Assembly: GCA_017165825.1 (NCBI GenBank)
Contig: CM029372.1
Span: 24,343,066 to 24,407,065, forward strand
DNA: 64,000 nt
Source of the DNA: Hepsetus odoe
Taxonomy: Eukaryota; Chordata; Actinopteri; Characiformes; Hepsetidae
Direction: 5' to 3'
The position numbers and the translations under genes are program-made. This document shows, piece by piece, positions 1 to 11,300 of this stretch (position 1 is the stretch's first letter; each line of letters begins with the position of its first letter). Under the pieces are notes generated by a model. The model did no database searches. It saw only the letters and a program-made list of their open reading frames with translations, and was not told where the DNA came from.

Positions 1-261
1 GTGTGTTTCACTGACTTTGATTTTCATGGTTGTGTGTGCTTTTCTCGTTTAAGGGAGATACAGGTCTTCCCATCTGATCCATTCCAATGTCCCATATGGT
101 CTAGCAGTTAAGATACCTGGGTGGCTGCACAAAACTGACACAACTTTCAAAACCAAAATAACACTAACAATAAAAAAGGGAACATGAGAAGAAAAGCTTA
201 TACAAATAAAATTACTTCTGAGATTGTTTACAGCAGGCTCATCAAAGTATAAAAGTACGAC

Positions 262-490
262 CAGAGGTCTTCATCTTCATTATTCAGGCTGTGTTTGAGG
301 TGAAGTCATGAACGGAAGGATGGATGGATGGATGGATGGATGGATGGATGGATGGATATTACAGAGATATAGTAGGAATTTGCTAAATAAACTAAGGGGA
401 GATATTCAGGTCTTCATTATTCAGGCTGTGTTTGAGGTGAAGCCATGGATGGATGGATGGATGGATGGATGGATGGATGGGAGGATAGAG
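262..490. repeat. GGAT tetranucleotide repeats in a tandem duplication, mtss1 last intron
   Basis: Two GGAT runs (about 317-356 and 446-482) each follow the same leader, which contains TTATTCAGGCTGTGTTTGAG (about 281 and 419). The pattern indicates a tandem duplication of about 140 bp that carried the microsatellite with it. Confidence 0.85.
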
Positions 491-605
491 TTTTGTAAAA
501 AACGTGTAGAAGATATTCGATATACACTGTTTGCAAGACGCCTCCAGGGTGTGTTAACAGACGTTTCCTGTTCTTTTAAAAATCTTTGCCCTTCTTTCTT
601 GACAG

Positions 606-1159
606 TCTTCGATTATGACTGTTTGGCAGCGGGTGGAGACCAGGACGTAGAGCAGCCGGACTGTGACGGGACCTCATCGGTTTCACGAAACACAGAAATC
701 AGCCAATCGTATCGCCGAATATTATCAGCCAAGCGTTCTGCTTCTACCCCTGGACCTGGATTTCCGTCCACCTGCAGCTCCGTTATGCCCACACCCGGCA
801 TTGCTACCATCCGCCGTGCTCCGACATCAAAGCCCAGCCTGTGGCGTGGGTCAAGTGGTCTGGGTCCAATCCCCATAAGAACCCCTGTAATCCCTGTTAA
901 AACCCCCATGGTCCCGGAACCTCCACCCGCCATGGACAGAGGAAGTCCAGGAAGTCCTACGTCTCCTACCACAGGGAACAGCAGCAGTTCTTCACCGTCT
1001 GGCTCCCAGGAAACAACCACCTCCATCAGCCAATCAGATGCTCTGCCAGAGGAGGAGGAAGAGGAGCTGGACGTGCAGGAGGACGACGTGCAGCTGGCCA
1101 CTCGCCGCGGGGTGAGGCTCAACAAGTCCAGCGACAGGTCCGCCCCACACTTTGAGTAA
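606..1159 (+). CDS. mtss1: mtss1, last coding exon (I-BAR/WH2 actin adaptor, C-terminus)
   Basis: Last coding exon of metastasis suppressor 1, a membrane-curving I-BAR protein that binds actin monomers through a C-terminal WH2 motif. The exon starts after a pyrimidine tract ending in CAG at 603-605, uses one base from the previous exon, and runs 183 codons to TAA at 1157-1159. Family signatures are visible: SQSYRRILSAKR, TPGIATIRRAPTSKPS, GPIPIRTPVIPVKTP, and the WH2-like end LATRRGVRLNK followed by SDRSAP. A proline/serine-rich linker and an acidic EEEEEELD run sit between them. The open frame continues upstream to 308, but that part is intronic and made of GGAT repeats. The I-BAR domain lies left of the window. 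The paralogue mtss2 has a similar tail; the neighbours ndufb9 and tatdn1 favour mtss1. Confidence 0.9.
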
Positions 1160-3067
1160 GGAGGGCAGGTCCTCTGCTCACATGTATCAGAAACGAACGC
1201 TTTAATGAACAGCAGCAGTCATAGAGCAACACCACACCTACAGCTGTATGCAAAAGTTAGCACACCCCTGTTCGATTTACCTGTTTTGTTGGTTTTCTAA
1301 GTGAAAATATGCTCACACTCAACTGAGAACACACTTCTGCACATTTTAATAGTTGATACATTTATCATACAGCGGTAAAAACAGTATGCAATATGACTTA
1401 TTTAGATTTATTTACTTATTTTTAATAAATTGGAACTGGGTACTGCATTTTGCAGAAAAAAAGCACCATAATTCAGCTTCTTCACCAGATTGTGTTTGCA
1501 AGTATTCACTTTGAAAATCAACAGAACATTTTTGACAGGGTATATTCAGACTTCTGCATTTAAATGTGCATAAGCCATAACACTGACGAACACTTTAATG
1601 AAGGCTTATTCCACCAATGGTCATGATGCTGGTGGAGGTGGACCTCAAACTAGATGCATGACACCTGAAGGTGCTTCATATAAGCATCTGTATAAGTAAT
1701 AATGTCAGTTGTCCTGAAAGGCTTATGTAGGTTTAGTGTAGCCTTATGAATCCTGCCCTTCAGTGAAGTGTTACTGGACTGCGTTGGGAAAAGACTGTCA
1801 GGAACATGCTGTCAGGTGTAAAGCAGTATAAAGTGGAATGTGTTCAGCTGGTCTTATAAACTCATAAAGTCGGAAGTTTTTCGTCACCATTTCACATCAC
1901 CTTTATGCTTGTGCTTACTGGAAACTAGATCATTTACCACCGCAAAGATCACTGCAAAAAGGCCAGCATGGCCTACTGGAGTTTGAGATGTTTGGCTGGC
2001 GATAATTCCCAGATTGTGGAACTTTTCCCAACACGTACCACTTTGTCAGCCGGTGACTTCCAACTCATGAATTTAGATTGAGTTTACAAAGACTCGTCTG
2101 GACGCACCATTATTTGACGCCTGCCTTGGAGATGAGCTGTTAATATTATCATGTTCAACAAGACTGGAGTAATTTTTTTTGATGTACGAGAGTACCTACC
2201 TTTGGTTTGACGTGATTCTCTCTTACTGTTGATGCTGTTGTTCCTTTCTCTACGACCAGCCAGTCTTTCTAGAGGTGCCAAAACTTTGTGCCTAATGTAT
2301 TTCCTTTCTATTTTTTCTCACTGAAATCAGGAATTGCAGAAGAGCAATCATGGCTGGCCCAGGATGAAGACAGTGGAGTAAATGTGCACATTGTACATTT
2401 TAATGGGCTTTAGCCTTGAAGTAATGATGGAGTTTGAAGGCCTGTTGCAGCTCATGTTTGTAGTGAAGCTCAGGTCGTTGACAAGCCTGTGAAGTATCAA
2501 AGCTAAAGTGGTTGAACCAGTAGAGTGAACATTGATTTTTGCACGCTGGCTACCATTTTGTTACTTTATTTGAGGTTTTATTTTTTCATTTTTCCAAGAA
2601 CGTTCTGATATAAATGGAGAAGGATGCCGTAATATGGTCAAGGTTCGTGGACCAGGCTTTGATATGACCTATCAAGGGAGTTTTTCATCCTGCTGACCAT
2701 TTTTCCAAGAAAACCACATGTCAGGAAGTGTTCCTTAGAGCGATGCCATAGAAGAACCGCTTGGGGTTCCCTAAAGCTGTGTTTTTCTTCCCAGTCCTTC
2801 ACCTTTCACTACTCCCACCACACCTCATCTAGCACTAGCTCAATGATCTAATCAGATCATTAACAGCCCCTCACGACTGTAAGAGGGTGCATTAAGGCAT
2901 GAAAACACTAAAACATGTAGGGCAGGGTGCTTTCAGGACCAGCACCTAGAAACACTCTATTCAAGAGGATGGTTCTCCAAAGACTCATTCTTTTAAATGA
3001 GACCTTCAGCAGAAGTGAGCATTATGACATGATAATCATCTCTACATCATTTTTATCACGATAATTG

Positions 3068-3230
3068 GGTGTTCTAGTGATTAGGGACTAGGCCTCAGGA
3101 TCAGAAGGTCATGGGTTTGAATCCCAGACCAGTAGGTTTCCATGAGGCAACCTTGAGCAAGGTACTGTCCCCTATCACTGCTCCCCACGGCTCTGGTTCA
3201 CTGTGTGACAAATAATCACTATCAATTAAT
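3068..3230 (+). repeat. tRNA-derived SINE, family A
   Basis: Head has a Pol III A-box-like GTTCTAGTGATTAGGGA and a B-box-like GGGTTTGAATCCC, followed by the family body word GAGCAAGGTACTGTCCC. Confidence 0.8.
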
Positions 3231-3559
3231 TGTGCTTAGTTTTTAATAGTGTTTTTAATGCAACACCGCTTGTTGTTTTTGTCCATTACAACCCAAAATT
3301 GTAAAACTTGAAAAGTGAATATTTAAATGATGTAATGATGTTATCGGCATGACGTCCACCACTGGAGCCAACTATAGACTGATTAGGTTCTACTTACTCA
3401 AGGGATAATTTGATTTTAATTTATTAAGTATTTGAAACTAGAGTATAAACGTTTATTCTTGTATGTGTGAGACTCAAGTTACTAAACCTCTTTTTGTCTT
3501 TTGGGGATGTCATCTGTACCACTGTGTATTTGGTCTCACCTGATGTTGGAAGCTTTTAT

Positions 3560-3965
3560 GTATTTTACATTTACAGCAGTTAGCAGTTATCCAGAGCAAC
3601 TTCCTTTAAGGCTTTTGCTCAGGAACCCAGTGGTGGTAGTGCTGCAGGTGGGATTTGAACCTATGTGAAGGACAAAAGTGCAGAGTTTGGAGTTGAGCTT
3701 TATTAAACATGAAAATAAAGGCTCACACTCACAAGCGCTGAACTCAACATGTTACTTACAGTCACCCAACGTGGAATCCAGAGTGACCGACACTCTGCTC
3801 TGACTCATTGGGCTCTCTATGCCCTTGAGCCAATGAGGCACACATGCCGTCCTAACGAGGCGCCAGGTGTGCCCAATCAGGGCAGAGCGCTGCAGACCGT
3901 GACAACCTGTGAGCTCTTGGTCCATAGGTGAGTATCCTACCTATAGACCACCACCACGCCATTAT
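3560..3965 (-). repeat. Teleost dispersed repeat (family C) split by a nested insertion
   Basis: The left part (about 3563-3664) begins ACATTTACAGCAGTTAGCAG and reads into GGGATTTGAACCTA. The expected continuation (GAGTATCCTACC) appears only at about 3931. The 240 bp between (about 3665-3902), which contain AAAATAAAGG and GCCAGGTGTGCCCAATC, look like a later insertion. Confidence 0.55.
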
Positions 3966-6008
3966 TTTAGATTAAAGTTGAAAATAAAGACTCCAGCGCA
4001 GTCCATTCCTCAGCAGTTCTGAGTTATTCAGTACTTTAGTCACATCTGGTACATTTTTTCCACTTAAAAAAATCTTGAGGGAGTGAACTTGTTGAGGTGG
4101 TGAATCTTATTTTCCCTCCAGTAAGAATACTCGCCTACTTTTAGATCGTTTTAATGAAAAGTTACCTTTAACAGCCTCAGATTTGACCTTATTTTGCAGA
4201 CAAATAAGCACAGAATCACTCACTGGACTAATGTTGTTTCTATAGCTATGGCAATAAATATAGTAGTAAGAGAGACAATCGCAAATCTAGATGGACGTTA
4301 TAATATTTAATTAGAAAAATCATTCGGTGACATGATTATTTTAATGCAATAATGTGTAGTTCCTCACTCTTTTCACATAACGTTAAAACTATACACATAA
4401 GTACACACAGACACACAAAGTTAAAAACGTTTCCATCCTCAGTTTAATCAGTTCAAGTCTGTTTTTATCTTGTGTCTCTTGGGTAAGACTGTATGGCTGT
4501 GATCCGAGACTCAGCTTGACAATAAATTGGAATATTTTGAGGATTTTCTACCAATGCTGAGAGATCTGAGCCCACAGTGAACCACAGCAAAATTCAAAAT
4601 CCCTGAATATGACCCACACACGTGCTGTGGAGGGCAGCCACATCCAGCTCACTTTCATGAGCTGGCTCACCCACAGAGAAGTCCTTAAAAACATGCAGTG
4701 CTGTGGGTCAAGAGAACTGATCCACGCTAAGACCAAGTAATGCAGTCGGGTTCAATTCAGATCTCTAGACATTTTTCCTCATACCACATTTTCGTTGTGC
4801 TACTAATAAAGGTTTGAGTATGACAACCAAGAACCTGACTTATAGGTGTTTTAGGAGCACAAAAAATGTCCCCAGTCCAATGAAACCCTCTTTTAAGTAG
4901 ACCGTCGGGGGGAAAAAGGCTTGGTTTAGGTAGATTTTAGGTCATCGAGGCCCCAGTGATGTATATAAACCCTCAAATGCTCAACATCTGCTCCATTTTT
5001 ATCCCTTAAATATTTTTAAAATGGGATTATTTGTATATTTCCATGAACACAAAGAGAACAAAGTACGACAGAAAGCACTGGAATTAAAAAAAAAGATAAA
5101 ACTGCAGGGGGACATGTTAGAATTCGGTTCCTGAAGATACTGAAGGGCTTCCCTAATGATAGTTTAGCACCTTAATTATTTTAATGAATGAACAATACTG
5201 TATTTTGAGTCATTTTTGCATTAGCATTAATTATGAAGGATTTAATCAGGTTTCAGGCGTCCTTCCGGGTTTTTTTTATTTTTTATTTTTTTGCAGGATG
5301 TCTTTAGTGCTGCATGTGTAAGACACTAGGACCTGTATGTCCACCTCTGCGTGATTCGGAGAGCCAGTTCCTGACCTTTTTTTTTCTTCCTAATGGGTCT
5401 GCCTCCCTGTGGATGTTGAATTTATATTAGTGAATCTTCTGAGAACCTTCTCGTTTATAATTATGGATCCTGGTCCAATTGTAACATTTAACCCCAGTAC
5501 TGTTTGTTAATTTTAAATAAACACATTAGGCCATTTTTCTAGATATGGATAAAGCCTAGACTTGAACTGTAGTGCTTATGATGAACCTAAATTCATTTTA
5601 GTCTAGGTCTAGTCTAGGATTTTGGCACACAAATTCACTGACGCATCAAATGCCCGTTGTGGAGGATCTTCAGGCTGCTCAGTGCGAGCGAGTGATGGGC
5701 CCGGCCAAATGTGTAAAAGTTTTAACACCATGTACTTTTAATCAGTGCTTATGTTCATCCCACTCGACACATATATCTCTGACTCATCTCTCTTTTTCCT
5801 TTTTTATAAGGTTTAAAACATGCTCGATGTGCTCTGTACTCTATGGTAACGTTAGGCCTGCGTGAAGCTCAAGCAGAAAGGGTCTATTATGTCCTTGAAT
5901 GTTCCTCTTAGCTGATGCTAAACGCATATGAGGCTGTGTATATATATTCGCTCCTGTGTCTGAACTACTGTCCTCTCCCCAGTGACCTTGCTAACGAACT
6001 CTAATTTA

Positions 6009-7478
6009 CACCGCGATCCAAATTATTCTGCAAATGGTATTTCTCTCTGATCTTCCTAAATAGTCGATGCAAGTGACAGTCAGCATCATTTTTTCGAGTC
6101 ATCAACCATTAGAGTAGAATTTGAATGTTACTGAACAAACCTCCCATCACAGTATGTTTTCAAAAATAAAAAACTTAAAATACACTGTTCCAGATTATTA
6201 CGCACAACAGAGTTTCAAAACATGTTATAGGTTGTAAAGAACTGAAAATGGTCATTGGTTGAATTTGCAGCATTAGGAGGTCATATTTACAGAAATCAAA
6301 AGCTATTTCAATCAAAAACAAGTTACAGATTAACACAGGACCTCTTATTGGATAGCAGCTTCACAATTCTTGCATCCATTGAACTTGTGAGTTTTTGGAG
6401 AGTTTCTGCTTGAATTTCTTTGCAGAATGTCAGAACAGCCTCCCAGAGCTGCTGTTTGGATGTGAACTGCCTCCCACCTTCATAGATCTTCTGCTTGAGG
6501 ATGCTCCTAAGGTTCTCAATAGGATTGAGGTCAGGGGAGGACAGGGGCCACACCATGAGTTTCTCTCCTTTAATGCCGATAGCAGCCAGCGATGGAGAGG
6601 TGCTAGTTGTAGCATGAGATGGTGCATTGTCCTGCATGAAGATGATTTTGTTACGGAAAGCACGGTTCTTCTTTTTGTACCATGGAAGAACGTGGTCAGT
6701 CAGAAACTCCACATACTTTTCAGAGGTCATTTTCACACCTAAAGGGGCCGACCAGCTCTCTTCCCATGGTTCTGGCCCAAAACATGACTCGGCCACTTCC
6801 TTGGTGATGTCGCAGCCTTGTTGGGACATGGTGGCCGTCTACCAACCATCCACCACTCCATCCATGTGGACCATCTAGGGTTGCACGGCACTCGTCTAGT
6901 CACTAGTCTTCATGTAGTTCTGGGCCCATTGCAGCCATTTCTGCTTGTAGCATTGGTTAGAAGGTTTATGCATAACTGCAAGCCTCTGGAGGTCCTACAC
7001 CTTGACGTCCGTGGGACTCCAGAGGCACCAGCAGCTTCAAATACCTGTTTGCTGCTTTGTAATGGCATTTTAGCAGCTGCTCTTCTAATCCGATGTATTT
7101 GTCTGGCAGAAACCTTCCTCACTGTGCATTTATCTGCACGAACCCGTGTGTGCTCTGACTCGGCCACAAATCTCTTAACAGTACGATGATCACACTTAAG
7201 TTTTCCTGAAATATCTACGGGTTTGATAGCTTGTCCAAGGCACTCAACTATTTCACGCTTTTCGGCAGCAGAGATCCTTTTTCTTTGCCATTTTGCTTGA
7301 AAATGGTCTGCTTAATAATTGGGCTCACCTGGCAAACTGATTATCACAGGCGTCCCAGATTGATTTCAGTGATCCGAAGAACCCTGAGAAACAATCCCAT
7401 CCATGAGTTTCATTGAAAAACCAAATATTTAATCTTTGACACTTAAATACAATTTGCATAATAATTTGGAACGCGGTG
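6009..7478 (-). mobile_element. Tc1/mariner-family DNA transposon, degraded
   Basis: The left end CACCGCGATCCAAATTATTC (from 6009) matches the reverse complement of the right end (…AATTTGGAACGCGGTG, to 7478) with few mismatches over about 35 bp. TA dinucleotides flank both ends (6007-6008 and 7479-7480), the Tc1 target-site duplication. The 1,470 bp between carry a disrupted transposase on the minus strand. The element sits between two convergent genes, mtss1 and ndufb9. Confidence 0.92.
6323..7290 (-). pseudogene. Tc1-like transposase, broken reading frame
   Basis: Remnant of a DDE transposase that would cut and paste its own element. The start ATG GCA AAG AAA AAG lies near 7290. The frame slips almost at once into one reading ISAAEKREIVECLGQ and RTVKRFVAESEH, the helix-turn-helix DNA-binding part. 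It then breaks after GVPRTSRCR (about 7000). Near 6895-6905 an extra base disrupts the usual WTDECRAT motif, which holds the first catalytic Asp. The last 168 codons (6323-6829) are open and keep FMQDNAPSH (second Asp), SPDLNPIEN (third catalytic acid) and the terminal helices. With at least three frame disruptions it cannot encode an active enzyme. Confidence 0.9.
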
Positions 7479-7480
7479 TA

Positions 7481-8348
7481 GCTGCTCTGAAACTGTTAAA
7501 GTGAAGCTGCTGAAATGTGTGAATGTAAAAAGTAGTGCAGGTGTTTTGGGGGAAGAAGACGAGTTGATATTTTAAAACTGACCACAGCAGCTCTCGAGTG
7601 CTTTATTTCTGAGAAGTCTATTCATTTCCTGTGTCAAACCACTGTTTTAGCAAATTAAAGTACTTTAAAGCAATGACGCAAACTTGGAGCGGTCATTTTG
7701 TTACTAATAAGTCACAAAATATTTGTTTTTACCAGACGTCACACCCTTAAAATGAAACGCCCACCATTTTTCTTCCCATCACCTATTTTTACCATAGCTT
7801 CTGTAGAAACAAAGAAACAAAGCCCAGAGGAGACGATGGATTTTTGCTATTAGACAGAATGACATCCAGTAGTTCACGCGTCTTTTCAGTCAACATTTCA
7901 TCAGTCAAGTATTTCAATGTCTGTATTTTTAGTATCTGTTCCACATAATTCTGGCCTGGTTCATTTTTGTGGACCAACACAGAAGCCTGGGAGAGTTATG
8001 TTTACAGAATATCACTGATGCAGTCCGTGTAGATCATTTAAAGCTCAGAAAGAAGATTGATTCGCACGGAATAGGTTTATTAATCACTTTTCTCTGTACA
8101 GTCTACAGTTCAGCCACACACTGGCACTCCAGCTTACACTAACTGCATATGAACTGTTTAACTCACTCTCACCTCGAGTAACATACACGTAGATTTGTCT
8201 GTTTCTTCGCACTGAATCAATAACAATAACTTTATCAAATTTTTCCCCCCACCCCACAAAGTGCAGGAGTAGATAGTAATGATGGACAGTAATGCAGCGG
8301 GTGTCCCGGTGGTTTGCACTGAATGCTTCTAATACGCTGGTGAGCTTC
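7481..8348. other. Intergenic spacer and ndufb9 3' UTR
   Basis: Spacer downstream of the transposon, where the convergent genes mtss1 and ndufb9 meet. On the minus strand an AATAAA (8076-8081, read as TTTATT) lies 268 bases past the ndufb9 stop and is the likely polyadenylation signal. No coding content seen. Confidence 0.6.
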
Positions 8349-11300
8349 TTACATAGGGCGCTCTCTGGGACGGGTCACATACTGCCACCACAGTGGAGGA
8401 AGGTCGCCCTCCTTACGGGCTGGGGGGAGAGCCTCTGATTTGGGCCCGTCAGCTGGAGTCTCCTCCACCAGCTGCTGGACCTACAGTACAAACAAACCAC
8501 ACTATATTTAAAAACACACACACCAACTAAAGATAATTTCACACCCGAGATGTGTAAGGCCACGTCACCAACAGAGCAATGGAGGTCTAAACACAAGTGA
8601 TGTGCACGGAACTCTATTCTCACGGGTTTAACCAAATATAACTTTGCAGAATAATATTAAGTGAATTTATGTATGCGTGGTATGAGCATCTCCGGTTTTT
8701 AAAAATTATGTAAAAATGTTGCTGGAGCCTATCCCAGCTCTTACAGGGCGAAAGGCAATTTAGCATCTCCAGTCCACCTGACGAGCAAGTTTTTGGACGG
8801 TGGGAGGAAGCCGAGGAAACCCACACTGACACGGGGAGGCACAGAAGGGACTCGGACCGTCCCACCTGGGAATCAAACCCAGAACCTATATCCCAATGCG
8901 CCACTGTGCTGCCTCATTAACTACTTTATTTCAGTGCTTGGAATCACTGGTAGAGATCTAGGTCAAAATAAATGAATTAGAAATCTCTAAAAACAGAAAT
9001 AGCCTTGAGAGAGATTCATTGTAATTGTCAGTCATTTTCTGACGCTTGTCCCAAACGACCCAAACGGGGTCGCAGGGGGAGTGCTGGAGTCCATCCCAGC
9101 TCACACAGCCCGAAGGACTGGGGGGGCACCCTGGACAGGTCGCCAGCCCATCACAAGGAGGAGCGTGGCGGTGACGGCACCTTGCTCAAGCGTACCTCAG
9201 GGCAAGGGGTTCGAACCCCCGATCCTCTGATCATGCGGCCAACGCCCTGACCACTAAGCCACCGCTGCCCTCATTGTAATTGTATATTAGGATAAACTAC
9301 AAAAAAGAGAAAGTGCTCCAGACAGCAGTAATGAAGGAATTATGTAGCATCGCAGTTATTTTTCTACATTACCTTATGGTATGCAATTTTATTCCACAAA
9401 ATTAGGCTTTCTATAGTTTCTATATCATCAGGACAGAAGTAGTGTCTAACTTCGGAAATATCACTCTTTGATGACGCATGAATCACCCGTTGTGTACGGC
9501 AACAAGCAAACTACTTACAGCTGCTATCTATGCCCTTTGTGAACTGAAACTGACACCACTGGTTCATGCTGTGTGTGAACCCAACGCCTACTGTCAGTTC
9601 TTCCCTTGAGCAGTTTGTTTTGAAAGTTGGCACTTTATTCCATGTGTGTATGTGCAGGGGGAGGAGTCCTACTTTTTGTGAAAATTGCTTCTCAATCTAC
9701 AAAAGAAGCGATTTAAGGTCTCTGAAATTCAACATTTGTCCAACAAAGCTAGTTTGGGCGCTCAATCAGGCACCATTCTCTCTTCCTCCCACAGACTGCA
9801 TATTAAATGATGGCCAATGAAGCTGAAATCTGAAGTCTGGTAAACAACAACAAAATTAGTGAAGTTTGTTTTCGCCCAGTTAATGTAATCCAGTTGCTTG
9901 GTTTTTTTTTCCAGCATTCTTCATTAAAAGAGTTCATTATACAGGGCAGCTGCAATCTGGGTTGAACTTCAAGGATACAAACCAAACGAGAAAGGCTGAC
10001 CATGAAGGCTCCAACAAGTAATGACCAAATGATTACGTAGAAGCAGATACGCACCTCCCTGTCCCAGCTCTGAGCTCTCAGCTTCTTCCACTGCTCTCTC
10101 TTGGAGAAGTAGTCAGGAAACATGGCCTTTTCAGAGGGGTGCCAGTGATCCAGGCACCATTCAGGAACCTAAAACAGCCAAACACACCTTAGTGAACGGC
10201 ATTCAAGCCCAAACAGGTGGATTCGATGGTACAGAAAGGTGTTACACACCTTGTAGCATTCGTATCTCTCGTAGGAGGTTCCACCAGGTGAATCAGGGAA
10301 GAGGTAGGGCTGAGGATGCTGGTTAGCCCAGAACTCCTCTTCTCCAGCTTTCAGCAGCCTGGTAGCTTTCACCATGTCCTTCTCATCCTTTTGCTCATCA
10401 AACCGTGCCCTCAGCAAGCAGGCATAAAAACGATACTTGTCCCTGAAACAACAGTAAGAATAGATGTGGAAAATGGTGAGGGGGTCATTTTGATGTAGAA
10501 AGGCTGCTTCCTGTGGCAGGTGGAGGTCTGCTGGCCAGCCCAATGATAAAACAAATGAGTAAATCTATTGTAACTTTGTAAAAAAAAACACTTTAAACCT
10601 GCCCACCTTTATTATTTTACAATTATTTTATGATTTTGTCAACCACAAACGTCCCTTTGGTTCATGAAGCCAAAATGTTCAGGCCTCCCTGATTCATGAA
10701 CTTCATGAGGTGTGCAGACCTTCTAAAACTAAAGAGCAGATACTTTTAGCTTTAATACGTTCAGCATTAGGTTCACAGGCACGTAAACTCTCATTGTTTA
10801 TCTGAATATCCAGGAAAAGACATAACAGGCTGAACCTCTTACTGATCAACATCTGAAAGATTAAAAGGCAACAGATACGGTTTTCTTCTACTGAACATCA
10901 AAACTGACCAAGTTGGGAAAATATATATGCAAAAACTGAAATTTTTTCATGTGTCTTTTAGCCAAGCTTTTATTATTGATTAAACTTTTATCCATCTTGA
11001 TACCAGTTTTGATTGCTTGATTGAATATTTGGGTTTTAATCTTCTAAATTTCACTCTGGAAATGAAAGTAGGGAAGGTCACAGTTTTACTGCAAAGTTAA
11101 ATCTGTATTAATGTTGATTCCTCATATGATTTAACAGCTTACATTAAATGGCTCTGATTTAATGTAAGCTGTCTTTTTTAACATCTTAACATTGACGTTT
11201 AACATGTTTAGGTGAACATTTTTGTGTAAGCATGTAATAATTTGATATTTTATGTAAAATGTAAATATTTTACTAAAGCGAGAGGCGTTAAATGTTTCAA

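Larger units (their letters stand above)
1160..6006. other. mtss1 3' UTR and intergenic DNA with repeat fragments
   Basis: No coding region is supported. The first part should be the mtss1 3' UTR; candidate AATAAA signals occur at about 1425 and 3714, and I cannot say which is used. Near 1247 starts a dispersed-repeat-like segment (ATGCAAAAGTTAGCACACCC). A SINE copy lies at 3068-3230 and a second repeat type, interrupted by an insertion, at 3560-3960. The remainder is AT-rich with no recognisable content. Confidence 0.6.

Noticed and set aside
613..1125. A 170-codon minus-strand frame
   Set aside because: Antisense shadow of the mtss1 last exon; serine runs mirror its acidic run.
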